A stretch of 64,000 nt of DNA from Plantago ovata (Eukaryota > Streptophyta > Magnoliopsida > Lamiales > Plantaginaceae). Of the stretch, positions 47,937 through 59,865 are shown piece after piece. Under the pieces are notes generated by a model, which saw only the letters and a program-made list of their open reading frames with translations, was not told where the DNA came from and did no database searches. A program made the position numbers and the translations under genes. How positions within the stretch are numbered: the stretch's first letter is position 1; every line of letters starts with the position of its first letter. The stretch lies in NCBI GenBank assembly GCA_028274465.1, contig CM051458.1, positions 51,015,253-51,079,252 of the forward strand. The letters are read 5' to 3'.

Positions 47937-50900
47937 ATGGATGGTGATAATAAAAGGAAGACGCGATCTACTACATCTGCTGCTACTGCTGTGAATAAAC
48001 CAAGCACAAGGACGCGAGCTCCTTCTGGTGCGAAGAAAAATGCAAGTCCAAGTGGTGGTTTAGTTTACAAGAGAAAGAAGACATCTCCTGACTCATTAAA
48101 AGGTTTTTGCGTTCTGTTTTGTTATGTATTTTGAATAGATTTTTTTGATATCATTTGAAGTTTGTGTCATATCATGGGAAGTTTATGTGATATCATGGGG
48201 TCTTTTGATTATATCATGGGGTTTATTTGAAATATTATGGCATATTCAGTGTATTTTTTGTGTGTATTTGATATTAATAGAAATATGATCATGGGGTTTA
48301 CTGTGATTATGATGGGGTATATTGGTTACATCATGGGGTTTTCTACTTGCTTTTTTTGATTCTGGTAATTGTATTTTTTTTTTTTTTTTTTTTTTTGGGA
48401 TTATGGGGTCTTTTGATGATATTATGGGGTCTTTTGATGATATCATTGGGTCTTTTGGGGATATTTTGGAAGTTTTTGTGATATTATGGGGAAGTTTGTG
48501 TGATATTATTGTATGTTTTGAGTACATCGTGGTTTCTTTTTTTGATTTGGTGTTGTTTTCTGTTTTATCATTAGAGATGGTTGTTGATATGCGCCGGACT
48601 AGAGCTGTTTCAGCTACTTCTTTTAAGCCAGGGTCCAGTTCAAGTGATGCTTTGAAGAAGAGTAATAAAAGGAAGCAACCTACTGAGTCTGATTCTGGTA
48701 AGTCTATGCATTTGTTTTGAAGATCATGGGGTCTTTTGATGATATCATGGGGTCTTTTGATGATATCTTGGGGTATTTTGGAGATATTATGGCATATTTA
48801 GTGTAATTTCTGTGTGTATTTGATATTAATAGAAATATGATCATGGGGTTTATTGTGAATATCATGGGATATATTAGTGACATCATGGGGTTTTCTACTA
48901 TGTTTTTTGATTCTGTGAATTGTATCCTTTTCTTTTTGGATATCATGGGGTCTTTTGATGATATCATGGGGTCTTTTGTAGATATCATGGCATTTTTAGT
49001 GTAAATTCTGTGTGTATTTGATATTAATAGAAATATGATCATGGGGTTTATTGTGAATATCATGGGATATATTGGTAACATCATGGGGTTTTCATATGTT
49101 TTTTTTAATAATTTTTTTTTTTTTTTTTGTGTTGTAGATTTTGAGGGAGATAAGAAAAAGCGGCGTAAGAAGGGGAAAAGTTTTACTGCTGCTGAATTTG
49201 ATAAGTTGTCGGAGAAGCAGAAGTCGTACTTGATTTGTGTTACTCTGCCTGGTGGTAGCGTGAGACATAAGAGGATGGAGGCTTATTGTCAGGCTGAGAA
49301 GTTGTTGGACTTGTTTGGAAAATTCAACACAGCACAATTGGATGCTGTAATTGATATAGGTTTTGGTGGTTTGCAGCACGTTATTGTACATTATCTGCCT
49401 AGGAAGTTTACTCCTTGGTTGGTGGAGAGGTTCGAGTATGAAAATTATTATATGGTGATTGGTGATGATAGGTTTCCTATAACCGGTGATGATGTTTACG
49501 ATCTGTTTATGATCCCTCGTAATCCTGGTGTTGAGGTGCCTTTGGATAAAAAGTATGGTGATAAAGGGAAGTACATGAAGGAGATTATTGACAGTTGGAC
49601 GTGGGCAACTGAACATAAAACCAAATCTGGTGAGGTTCGTTTGTCTACAGTTGCTGATCGGTTGGTTGAGTTAAAGGAGGCGGGGGATGAGTTCAAGAAG
49701 CTCTTTGTGTTGTATGTTTGTGGGGTGTTCTTGGCACCTTTGCCTGTAGCAGTTGTTGATCAGAAGCTGTTGCGAGCTGTTGAGAACGTTAAGAAGATTA
49801 AGACATATGACTGGTGTAGTTTTGTTCTTGACAGGCTCGGTTCTGCAGTTAGGAGTTTTAAAACTTCGGAGTTTAATGCTATGAGTGGATGCCTCTGGGT
49901 TCTTATTGGTTGTTACTTGGAGAGGTTTAGTGTGAGACAACGAGTTCAAGGTCGTGATCTCCCTTTGATTCAGCACTGGAATGATGGTCTGATATCGGAG
50001 AGGATCGAGTATGAGAAGAAGAATGGAGGTTTTGGTAAATTATTGCGTGATACCAGCTATCCTCTTACAAAGAGACTTCCTGGTCAAGGTGCTGTGTATT
50101 ATGTTCCGAAGAAGGCTAGAGACGAATCTTCTGTTATGGTATGTTTTTTTTTTTTTTTTATTATTTTTATGTTAGTTGTGTGTACATGTTTTCATTGGAT
50201 GTTTGTGTTATATCATGGGATATAACTTTGTTTTTATGGAAGTTTTTTATTATCAGAGAATTTGTAGTTACTGCATGTATAGGATATGATGATGTGTATA
50301 GTTGATATTATGGGGTATATAGTTGATATCATGGGGTATATAGTTGATATCATGGGGTATATTGTTGAATTTTTTATTATGTCAGAAATTGAAGTTACTG
50401 CATGTGTATAGAATTTCATGGGGTATGTAGTTGATATTATGGGGTATATAGTTGATATCATGGGGTATATGGTTGATATTATGGGGTATATAGGTGATAT
50501 CATGGGGTATATTGTTGAAGTTTTTATTATGTTAGAATTTGAAGTTACTGCATGTGTATAGAATTTCATGGGGTATATGGTTGATATTATGGGGTATATA
50601 GTTGATATCATGGGGCTATATTGTTGATATCATGGGGTATATAGTTGATATCATTTTTTTTTCCTTCTTTACATACTTAGTGTTTTCTCACTGGTTTGCT
50701 TATTTGGCTTTTTTTATAGACTGCTGAAGAGTCTTGGAAAATATTCATGAATGATATTGAGAATGTTTCGCGTGCTCATCTTGAAAGGATGCAGAAGTGT
50801 GGTTCTGGTGGTCAGGAATTGGATGATGTACTAGAACCATCGCAGAGTTGGTTTACTCAAAGGTTTTATGATGATCCTATGCTTCATTCATTTGTTGGCA

Positions 50901-53862
50901 ATGTTTGTGTTGAATTGAAGTCGAGGATTGGGGAGTCGATTAGAGCATCTCAGCATGATTCACCTAGTGATTCATTTGTTCCTGCCAATTTGAATGAGAG
51001 TCCGACTCAGGTTGATAATAATGAAGGAACCAGTGGTATGGAGAAGGAATTTGAATTATTAGATGATGTGTTGTATCCTGAGAAGCTGAAGAACATTGAT
51101 GTTTCTTCTATAGCTAGAAATGTTGAGCTAGAGGTTAAGATGCAGGGTGGGATGCATGATGATAGTGATCAGAATACGGAAGAAATTGTTGAGGGTGATG
51201 GGACTTTGGTGACTGGGGGTGAAGAGCAGATTGTTTTTGAGAAGAAGGGAGGTGATAAGGAACATGCTGTTCTTGATATAGAGGAGCATGGTGGTGATCC
51301 AGATAATATAGTTGATAAAAATCTTGATATGAATGAGCTTGGTGGTGATGCAGTTAAGAAGGGTGAGAAAGAAGTTGATTTGGAGGAGCTTGGTGGTAAT
51401 TCAGTGAACAAGGGGGAGAAGAAAGTTGATGTGGAGGAGGAAGTTGTTGGTGATGCAGTGAACAAGGGGGAGAAGGAAGTTGATGTGGAGGAGGAAGTTG
51501 TTGCTGATACAGTGAAAAATGTGGAGAAGGAAGTTGTTGTGGAGGAGGAAGTTGTTGCTGATGCAGTGAAAAATGTGGAGAAGGAAGTTGATATGGAGGA
51601 GCATGGAGGTTCTAAGGTTGATATGGCTGTTGTTGATGTAGAGAATCCTATGATTGGATCTTCAGGTAAGGAAGTTGATGAGGATCATGGTTCTGATGAT
51701 AGTCAGAAGCTCATGGACGATGAAGTTTTGCTTCTACGTACTGGTAAGAAGGATATTCAAGGGATTGAGGTGGATTTAGAGGTTCGGACATTGTTCATTG
51801 ATAGGTTCCCCAACTATTCTTTTCATGAACTTGGATGTTTTGATGATTGTGGTGAGTTTGATGATTCTCTTGTGTTGGGTTCTGCTGTTATGAGGGTGAT
51901 TAAGAAGTATATAAAGGGCGTAAATGATATGAGATCTTACAGAAAAGAAGTGGCTGACTATTTGTTCTTCATAACTGAGGATAGCAGGTATTTTTTTATT
52001 TTTTTATTTTCTGTTTTTGTGTTCTACATTATATCATGGGATATTTAGGTGATATCATGGGATATAACTTTGTTATCATGGGTGTTTTTTTTATTACAGT
52101 TCATGTAACTTTTGTGTTTCCTTATATCATTTTTTTTTTTTTTAATGTAGGATCAAGGGAAAGTTTGTTGATATGGGATTAAGCTATTTCATGTATGGAG
52201 ATAGCATTAGGACGTTGTGTCCTAAGAAGAGGATTTGCACAAGTGTTATTGATTGCTGGATCCGAAATTTGAATTTTACCGAGCTTATCCTCCGTCCTAA
52301 GCCAGGGATGCACCGAATGTGGTTATCAATCCATATTTCTGTATGTGTCTGACTGTTTTTTTTTTTTTTTTTTTTTCCTGCGCTTTGATGTTTGTCAATC
52401 AATTATTAATCGTAGTTAATCTGTTTTTGTAGCATCCATGGAGGAAGTTGGCTCATGTGTTTGATGAAGATGAAAATGAAAGACTTCAAAAGGAGCTTAG
52501 TGATAACAGTGTTAAGTTTAAGGACAAATATTTGTTCCAGATGTTAGAAATGATGTTCTACTCCTTCAGAAGTGTTCTTGGGCCAGGAGATGTTGATATT
52601 AGAAGTGTAAAACTGGTAAGTTACTATGTTTTTTTTATTAAGTTATGTTTTTTAATTTTTGAGGTCATGGTATATATTGTCTGATATCATGGGGTATATT
52701 AGTTAAATCATGGGGTATATTGTCCATATCATGGGGTATATTAGTGAAATTATGGAGTATATTGTCTGATATGATGTGGTACATTAGTGAAATCATGGGG
52801 GTATATTGTGTGATATCATGGGGTATTTTAGTGAAAACATGTGGTATATTGTCTGATATCATGTGGTATATTAGTTTTTTTGTGTTTCAGATCTTACTGT
52901 TGAGATCATGGGATATATATCCAACATCATGGGATATATTGTTGATATCATGGTATATTTGCTTTTTCTGTAGTTCTTTTTCCCGTTGATAGCTGGGAAT
53001 CATTACACTTGCTATGTGGTGAATATGGAATTGAAGAGAGTGCAGTATCTTGATAATAGGAATACTGATCCATTGGCCGTTGAAAGTTTTTACATTGTGT
53101 TGGTAAGTTATTTTGTATCATGGCAAATTGATTATATCATAGCATAGTTTATGTTACAGTTCAATTTTTTAATTTTTTTTGTTGCCTTTTTTTCTCTTTT
53201 TGTAGAAGGAAGTTTTCACAGAGTGCCTTGTTGAAAATTCTTTGCGTCCTGATGGAGATATTAGGGACTTTACATTGGAGAAGATTGCTTTTCATTGGAT
53301 TAAGACTGAAAAAGATACCGAGGACTGTGGTGTTTATCTGATGAAGCACATGGAGTTGTTTTATGGAAGGCTTTTTGATTTCCCGCGCTTTTACAAGGTA
53401 CTGTTCTTGTTTTCATATTTTTTTTTCAATGGACTGTTCTTGTTTTCTGGATATATATGTTGCGTATATGTTATGTAGTTTTACTAACTGTATTTTTTAA
53501 TTTAGGTTTCGTCGAGAGAGGTGCTTAGGGCTGAAATTCTTGCAACGCTGGCTTTGTCGAAATTAAACTCGGCGCTTCCATCACTGAAGGAGAAAGTTGC
53601 TGCTTTTGTTAATATCAAAGCAAGAATCAGTGACAACGCAAATCACAATCCAAGGTCACTACATACTCTTCTCAGGATTCAGTATAAGAAAGTTACTGAT
53701 AAACATGAGAAGGAGGAAATGGAGAAGAGAAAGGAACTTGAAGAGCAAAGGAAAGCTGAAGTTGAACGTGAACAAAAAGAGATTGCTGATGCTATTGCAG
53801 CTTCCTTGGTTGATGGTGATCCTAAAGTTGATACAATCCTACAAGATCCTAAAATAGTATGA
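47937..53862 (+). CDS. Ulp1-like cysteine protease of the MULE (C48 family)
   Basis: Nine exons, 47937-48102, 48575-48697, 49138-50138, 50720-51987, 52151-52340, 52433-52615, 52974-53102, 53206-53397 and 53506-53862, join in consistent phase to 1202 residues without a break. Order: basic N-terminus (KRKTRSTTS, KKKRRKKGK); a plant mobile-element domain of unknown role (exon 3, FVLYVCGVFLAPLPVAVV); an acidic stretch with repeated VDVEEEVV / KNVEKE units (51370-51600); the protease domain; a charged coiled-coil-like end (EEMEKRKELEEQRKAE). Catalytic residues by family pattern: H987 (GNHYTCYVVN), D1004 (YLDNR) and C1061 (DCGVYLMKHME). The Gln usually found a few residues before the Cys is not obvious; the stretch reads KTEKDTEDC. 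Ulp1 enzymes cut SUMO-like tags; what this one does for the transposon is not known. The ATG at 47937 is the first after a TTAG acceptor-like site and is the least certain point. Confidence 0.85.
48150..50660 (+). repeat. ATCATGGG word repeat, introns 1-3 of the Ulp1 gene
   Basis: Introns at 48103-48574, 48698-49137 and 50139-50719 consist largely of GATATCATGGGGTCTTTTGA and TTGATATCATGGGGTATATA type words, loosely periodic at about 20-26 bases. Two longer blocks in introns 1 and 2 (around 48240-48360 and 48790-48900, and again 48975-49100) are near copies. The exons between are free of the word. Confidence 0.9.
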
Positions 53863-54600
53863 TAGGTTTCTTTTTCTAGTTAAAGTCATGGTATATTTTG
53901 TTAGTTAAATCATTGGATACTTTATACCTTTTATGGGATATTAGATCATGTAGTTTTTTCTGCTTTTGGATCATGGTATATTCGGTGATATGATCAAGTT
54001 ATATTTTTGTCCTGTTTTTCATGGTTTTTGATTTCATGGGATTTTAAAGTTAAATGATGGGATATTAAAGTGAAATCATTGGATGTCATAGTATAATCAT
54101 GGGATGTTATAGTAAAATCATGGGACTTGAAAGTGAAATCATGGGATGTCATAGTAAAATCATGGGATGTCATAGAAAAATCATGGGATGTTATAGTAAA
54201 ATCATGGGACTTGAAAGTGAAATCATGGGATGTTTAAAATGATATCATTGGAGTTAATGTTAAATCTTTGTATACATAGATGAAGAAAAACATCCTTGTT
54301 AAGTAAGATAGGTGATTTCATATCATTGGTGTTATAGTAAAGTCATGGGATGTTTCAGTAAAATCATGGGATGTGAAAGAGAAATCATGGGATGTATGAA
54401 GTGAAATCATGGGATGTTAAATTGAAAATCATGTGATGTTAAAGTGAAATCATGGCATATGTAGTTGATATTGTGGTAAACATTTTAGTAATTTCTTTCC
54501 TGCCTGTTGTTTTGAGTTGTTGTTATGATAAAGGAAAATCATGGGATGTTTAAGTGAAATCTTGGGGTATTTGTCTAATTTCATGGGGTATAAGAATGAG
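52640..54600 (+). repeat. ATCATGGG word repeat, later Ulp1 introns and the spacer between the two MULE genes
   Basis: Variants such as ATCATGGGGTATATT (52680-52960) and AAATCATGGGATGTTA (53880-54600) recur dozens of times in plus orientation. The spacer form differs from the intron form: its tail is GATGT rather than GTATAT. Confidence 0.88.
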
Positions 54601-54756
54601 GCATGTATGAGTATGACTTGCAACAAAACAATGTTAATATATATATATATATAAGATATATGTCTGAGAAAACATAACATAGGATTAATGTATATAATTT
54701 GTAAAATGAAATAAGATGAGTCGTTATAGGAAGAATTACAAAGTTCTTGCTATAAA

Positions 54757-57700
54757 TCATATCAAGTGTTTGGCCGGCGGTACTTCAAAGTGTGTCTTTT
54801 CTTCCATTGCTCTTTTCTTGTTCTGTTGTCTTTCTAGAAATGTCTTTGGCCTTTGTTTTTTCCTCCCTTTTGTAACACATTGTGCGGGGTTTAGAACAAT
54901 TGGCGGGGCACTAGTGTTCGGGGCAGCAGTTTCTGTTGGTATGTCGGACTCTTCTTCTTGTGGCATGTCCTTGAATTGTGTTGAATCTATAAGATTGTTT
55001 ATTCCCATCAAGGCTTGATTGTATGCATCTTCTACTATCTTTCTGGCTTCATTTTTTCCTTCTGATTTGATAATGAGTTGATTGAAGCTCCTGTTCATTG
55101 ACTGTCTCCATGCAATGCATTCCTGTTTTCATATAATGTGATGTTATATTGAAATCATGGCATGTCAAAGAGATATCATGGGATGTTAAAGTGAAATCAT
55201 GGGATATATAGATGATATGATAGAAAAGAAATGAAGAATTTATTATACCTGTGCATTCTTGTTTGTGCTGTTGGTATGTACAACACGGTCCCATACCCTC
55301 GCTTTAGATGTTCTTGTCTAGCGCTGTAGTATGTACTTCTCGGGTATGCGTTTTATGTTATTTTTGTCCATAACACGGAGGCAATGTTGGCATAGCCAGC
55401 CAACCTCTTCAAAGTGTCTACATTTACAGCTCACTTCGATGTCACCAGATGGATGCCTAATAAATAGAACACCATTAATGTCTTCTGGATCATCATCAGG
55501 GTAGACATCATACAAAATCTTGTCGCCAATTGTTACAGATTCAACAGCTGTAGTCTCTAGTCCTTTCCTAAATTGTCTCTGTAAGTACTTGAAGATTTTG
55601 AGTGTGTATACCTGCAGATAAAAACATGTGAGAGATATCATGGGATATATAGTTGATATCATAGGATATATAGTTGATATTATGGGATATAGTTTGAGAT
55701 ATACCTCAGTAGCATGCTTGACAAGAGCATTGTTAGAGTTCAGTCTTGGCCTATTATGAGTGTTCTTGTGCTCTTTATGCTTCTCATTTGATCTCCAGCG
55801 GTTGATCACTACATCGAAGAGTCTGAAGAATTGTGTGAGAGATGTATTTTTGTTGGCTCTGAATGAAATTGCATTGTTTGTACTCTCACTCCTTTGAGTA
55901 GATAGGATTCCAGCTGAAAAGAAGGGCTTGCTTAGGGCAGGTGGCCACTTCTCTTTTAGAGAATACAGTTGATCGAACCAAGATTCATTTTCGAGCTCAA
56001 ACTCACAAATCATTCCAGAGAAGTATTCTTCAAATTCTTCTTCATTTGACAACCCATAGATGCATATATTGAAAACTTAATTGAAGTTGACATCATGCCT
56101 AAGCTTCGAGCAGTTTTTTAATGCATTTTGGTACAAGTGCCAAAGGCACATCCTGTGTCTGGTCTTATCTCCAAAAACCTACACAAGATTAAATAATGGA
56201 CAGATTATTCATGTGCTTATATATTAAAATCATGGGGTATATTGGTTAAATCATGGGGTATATTGATGAAATCATGGGATATAACAGTTGAAATTATGGA
56301 AGATTATTCATGTTCATAGAGTTCATATAATGTAGTATATAGTTCATGTAATGTAGTATACAGTTCATATAATATAGCATACATTTCATTTTTTTTTTGT
56401 GTGTGTGTTAATATCTTAAAGTAGATATCATGAGAGATTTAATCAATATCATGGGACATATAAGTCATAACATAGTACCTCAACAATGGATTTTGCAATT
56501 GCTGAATCTTGATCAGTGAAGATTGTAATTGACTTCTTATTATCCATGGCTTTCATGAACTCTTCCATCAACCAGATAAATGATGTAGCTTACTCATTGG
56601 CAATGAATGCACAAGCAAACATTACATTGTTCCAGTGGTTATTTACACCAACAAACGGTGCACAAATTAGTCCATATTTGTTGGTCCTGAATGTGGTGTC
56701 AAATATCATGACGTCACCATAAAGCTCATAGTTGTTCTTCATCATCGAGTCCCTCCAGAAAAGGCTGCACATTCTACCCTTGTCATCCAACTTGTGTGAG
56801 TAGTAGAACTGCGGATCCTCATCTTTTCTTTGCTTAAGCATGTCTAACACACACTGTGCATCTGCACCATCCATGATTTTTGTTCTCTTGCGACAAATGT
56901 AGTTGATATGGTCCCTCTGGATTATTCCAACATTCTCTTCCCCGCCCGCAGCTGCTGACAAATATTTGAACGTGTCGGTTGGCTTCACCATTGCTTTCTC
57001 GAACAAATCAATAATTTCTGCCCTCTCATCATCAATCGTTCTTTCTGGCCTGTTGAAGTAACTCCATTCTGGTCTATTCAGTTCATGGTTGTGCCCAATT
57101 TTGTGTTCTTTGACTACATATTTCTCGGTTTTGAAAATATTTTGGATCTTGAAGATAAAAACATGTGTGAGATATCATGGCATATATTGTTGACATCATG
57201 GGATATATCGTTGATATCATGGGATATATAGTTGAGAACATGTGATTTTTTTTTACCTCATCATTGCTTTGCAATCACACCTTCCACTATAGTTTTGCCT
57301 TCTTTTCTTAATCTTCTTAGGCTCATCACCTTCTTCGTCTTGTGCAGCAACAGTGGGTGATGGAGTGATGGGTAATGGGCTTGGGTTTGCCTTACTTTTA
57401 CCTTCACGGCTGCACAAAAAGTACTTCTCCCATATTTCACCATTATTACCAATACGTGAGGTTGCTTTCTTCACAGAAAATCCAACATTTGCAGCATGCC
57501 TTTTGTACAGGAAGTATAGTTGATCAAAAGTTCCACTGATTCCCTTTAAGCATCCCGTAATGTCAAAATCAGGGGGAAGATCATTTACGTCTGCATATGA
57601 AATATGTTTTCACAAGATAGGTGATTTCATGGTAAATATGTTTGATATCATGGGATATATTATTGATTTTATGGGACGTATGGTTATTTTCATGGGATAT

Positions 57701-58403
57701 AACTTTTAGTTTTACTGCATGTGTGCATGTACTAGATATCATGGGATATATGCTTAATATCATGGGATATATTGTTGATTTTTATGGGAGGTATGCTTGT
57801 TTTCATGGCATTTAATTGTTAGTTTTACTGCATGTGTGCATGTACTAGATATCATGGTATATATGCTTAATATCATGGGATATATGATATAGTGTACTAC
57901 TGTATGTGTATGCACTAGAGAATATGGCATGGTTGAAATCATGGGACATATAATTGATTTCATGGGACATATGCTTAATATCATGGGATATACCTGTGAG
58001 TTTACTTCATGTGTGCATGTACTAGTGAATATGGGAGACATGGTTGACATCATGGGACATATAATTGATTTCATGGGATATATGCTTAATATCATGGGAT
58101 ATATGATATAGTGTAATACTGTTTGTGTATGCACTAGAGAATATGGCATTGTTGAAATCATGGGCATATAATTGATTTCATGGGATATATTCTTAATATA
58201 ATGGGACCTATTGTTGATTTCATGGGATATAACTTTTGGTTTTACAGTATGTGTGCATGTAATAGATATCATGGGATATATACTTAATATCATGGGATAT
58301 ATGATTGAGTTTATGGGATATAACCTCTGTTATTTTGTGTTTCTGCTTCTTCAGTCACTGGAAGCTGTTGATTACTAGCAGCAGGGTTTTGAGAAGTTGA
58401 CAT
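54757..58403 (-). pseudogene. MULE transposase with FAR1-type DNA-binding domain, decayed
   Basis: Six exons by GT-AG sites: 58403-58325, 57590-57257, 57147-56479, 56178-55705, 55611-55249, 55122-54757. Exon 2 is a FAR1-type zinc domain (FDQLYFLYKRHAANVGFSV ... CSREGK ... GRCDCKAMMR), continued in exon 3 by HKIGHNHEL. Exons 3-4 hold the MULE catalytic core: MIFDTTFRTNKYGL (first Asp), ITIFTDQDSAIAKSI (second Asp), then HRMCLWHLYQNA. Exon 5 has the SWIM zinc finger CKCRHFEEVGWLCQHCL. The C-terminal exon is basic. Decay signs: the exon 2/3 junction is out of phase by one base, and in-frame stops stand at 56590-56592, in exon 4 (HDVNFN then TAA) and in exon 5 (LQR then TAG, probably a former Trp). 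Such proteins cut and join MULE ends and share ancestry with the host factors FAR1 and FHY3. Confidence 0.87.
57600..58330 (+). repeat. ATCATGGGATATAT word repeat, intron 1 of the transposase
   Basis: Again in plus orientation although this gene is on the minus strand. A block of about 120-190 bp (containing GCATGTGTGCATGTACTAGA and GATATATGATATAGTGTA) repeats three to four times between 57700 and 58290. Minus-strand open frames here, rich in repeated YPMI, are by-products. Confidence 0.88.
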
Positions 58404-59276
58404 CTAACAATCACAACAATAAACACATTTTACGTAGCAACAACACAAAACATATCTTGCAGATGCAGATTTACGTAGCAGCAACACAAAACAAAGCTTG
58501 CAGATGATGATTTAAGTAGCAACAACACGAAACAAAGGTTGCAGATGATGATTATGTAGGAACATCACGAAACAGAGCTTGTAAATGATGATTTACGTAG
58601 CAACATCACGAAACAGAGCTTGTAGATCATGATTTATGTAACAAAATCACAAATCGGAGCTTCCAAATCATGATTCACGTAACAAAATCACAAATCGAAA
58701 CTTCCACATCATGATTCACGTAATAAAATCACAAATAGGAGCTTCGAGATCATGATTCACGTAACAAAATCACAAATCGGAGCTTCCAGATCATGATTTA
58801 CGTTACAAAATCAAAAATCAGAGCTTCTAGTTCATGAATCATGTAACAAAAACACAAATCCAAGGTCCTAGATCACGAATTGAAGCTTATAGACCATTAA
58901 TTGCAGAGATGAATGAATTTTTTGTACGTACGTTTGATTTAGATGCAGAAACGACGGCGTAGCTGGAGGTGGCGACGGCGACGGCAACGTAGGTGGTCGT
59001 GGCGGTGGTTTCGACGTCGACATGGAGGCGGCGCGACGTAGAGATGGAGGCGGTGGTTTCTTTCTCTCTCTACCGCCGTTTTCTCTCTCTTCGAAGTTGC
59101 GTTCGTTTCTGTGTTTGAGATGGAGAGCGAGTTTTTGTTATAACGCGCTTTATGACCCGTTTCTGAGTCGGGTTGCTGGGTTGGGGCTTTTCTAAAAAGC
59201 TACTAATTAGTTGGGGTTGATTTATAATTAGTAGAAGTTGGTCTATACTAGAGACGGTCTACTAGGAGACGGACTC
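58400..59276 (-). promoter_or_regulatory. Upstream region of the MULE transposase and right terminal repeat
   Basis: A 60-65 bp unit (ATGATTTACGTAGCAACA, AAATCACAAATCGGAGCTTC) repeats about seven times with drift at 58430-58870. A GC-rich leader with GGCGGTGGTTTC follows at 58950-59110, then the terminal repeat with GACCCGTTTCTGAGTCGGG and the end at 59276. No further gene is seen. Confidence 0.6.
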
Positions 59277-59578
59277 TTAAACTTGTCCCCTCTAATATTT
59301 TAAGTAACAATTCACTAAAATCAGATTTCATTTTAATGATTTAATATAACTATAAATAATAATTATAATAACCACATAGCCTAAATATAGTATATAAATT
59401 AATTATTAATGCACTAAAAACATTTTAGGCATGTGAAGAGTGTTCCCTATTTTTTTTTTTAGGTGGTTTATACAAGTTTTAGAGAATTTGATTTGATAAT
59501 CTTTTAACATATATTTTGATTTTTTGCCAATATTTAAGCAAAAAATACATTTTAGGGAAGCTGTTGTGAATGATCTAA

Positions 59579-59865
59579 GCAAACTTGAACTGAACTGAAT
59601 TTATCTGAACTGAACTTAATTATTCTAAACTGAACTTATTTTAACTGAAATTAAAAATTAAGGTGAAATGAATCTAATAATATACTTTTATAAGAAATAC
59701 AGAATTTTAACCTCCAAAGATTGACTATGAATTAACCATGATTGTGGAATTTCAGTAACTAAAAACATGTTTCAGATCTCTAGACTTTAATACATATTTG
59801 TCTTCACATCTTGTAAATTGTTGTCGTTCTTCCAAAGAGCTTTCCATGTCTTCATTGGTGTTAAA
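59579..59865. other. Short AT-rich spacer
   Basis: Opens with the AACTGAACTGAAT-type sequence that also lies left of the 47103 element; the rest is plain AT-rich sequence up to the LTR. No gene is seen. Confidence 0.6.

Larger units (their letters stand above)
47156..59276. mobile_element. Mutator-like element with Ulp1 protease and FAR1-type transposase (12.1 kb)
   Basis: TTAAACTT stands on both sides (47148-47155, 59277-59284; a ninth base differs, T against C), fitting a worn 9-bp MULE duplication. The ends align as worn inverted repeats: AGACGGTCTTTAATATAGAC on the left against AGACCGTCTCTAGTATAGAC read inward from the right, and further in ACCCGG/CGGGT phrases. Two converging genes fill it: Ulp1-type protease (+) and MULE transposase (-). 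MULEs with Ulp1-like genes are known in plants (Kaonashi-type). Non-coding parts are full of an ATCATGGG word. Mobility is doubtful because the transposase is decayed, though the protease gene is open. Confidence 0.88.
47103..59575. mobile_element. Fourth Tourist-like element, split by the Ulp1 MULE
   Basis: The left end GAGTATTCACAACAGATTTCC-like (47103 on) and the inverted right end GATCATTCACAACAGCTTCC are flanked by TAA (47100-47102 and 59576-59578). Without the MULE at 47156-59276 it is only about 350 bp, a typical MITE. Confidence 0.75.

Noticed and set aside
49092-49616. 174-codon frame on the minus strand opposite the Ulp1 gene
   Set aside because: Shadow of exon 3 of the Ulp1 gene; the plus strand gives the family match and the splice phases.
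52640-54600. CRISPR or telomere-like array from the short repeated word
   Set aside because: Units are irregular in spacing and sequence, have no fixed spacers, and do not match the plant telomere repeat.
57760-58293. 177-codon minus-strand frame with repeated YPMI segments (also 48704-49084, 50234-50611)
   Set aside because: By-product of the ATCATGGG word repeat inside introns; no conserved protein.
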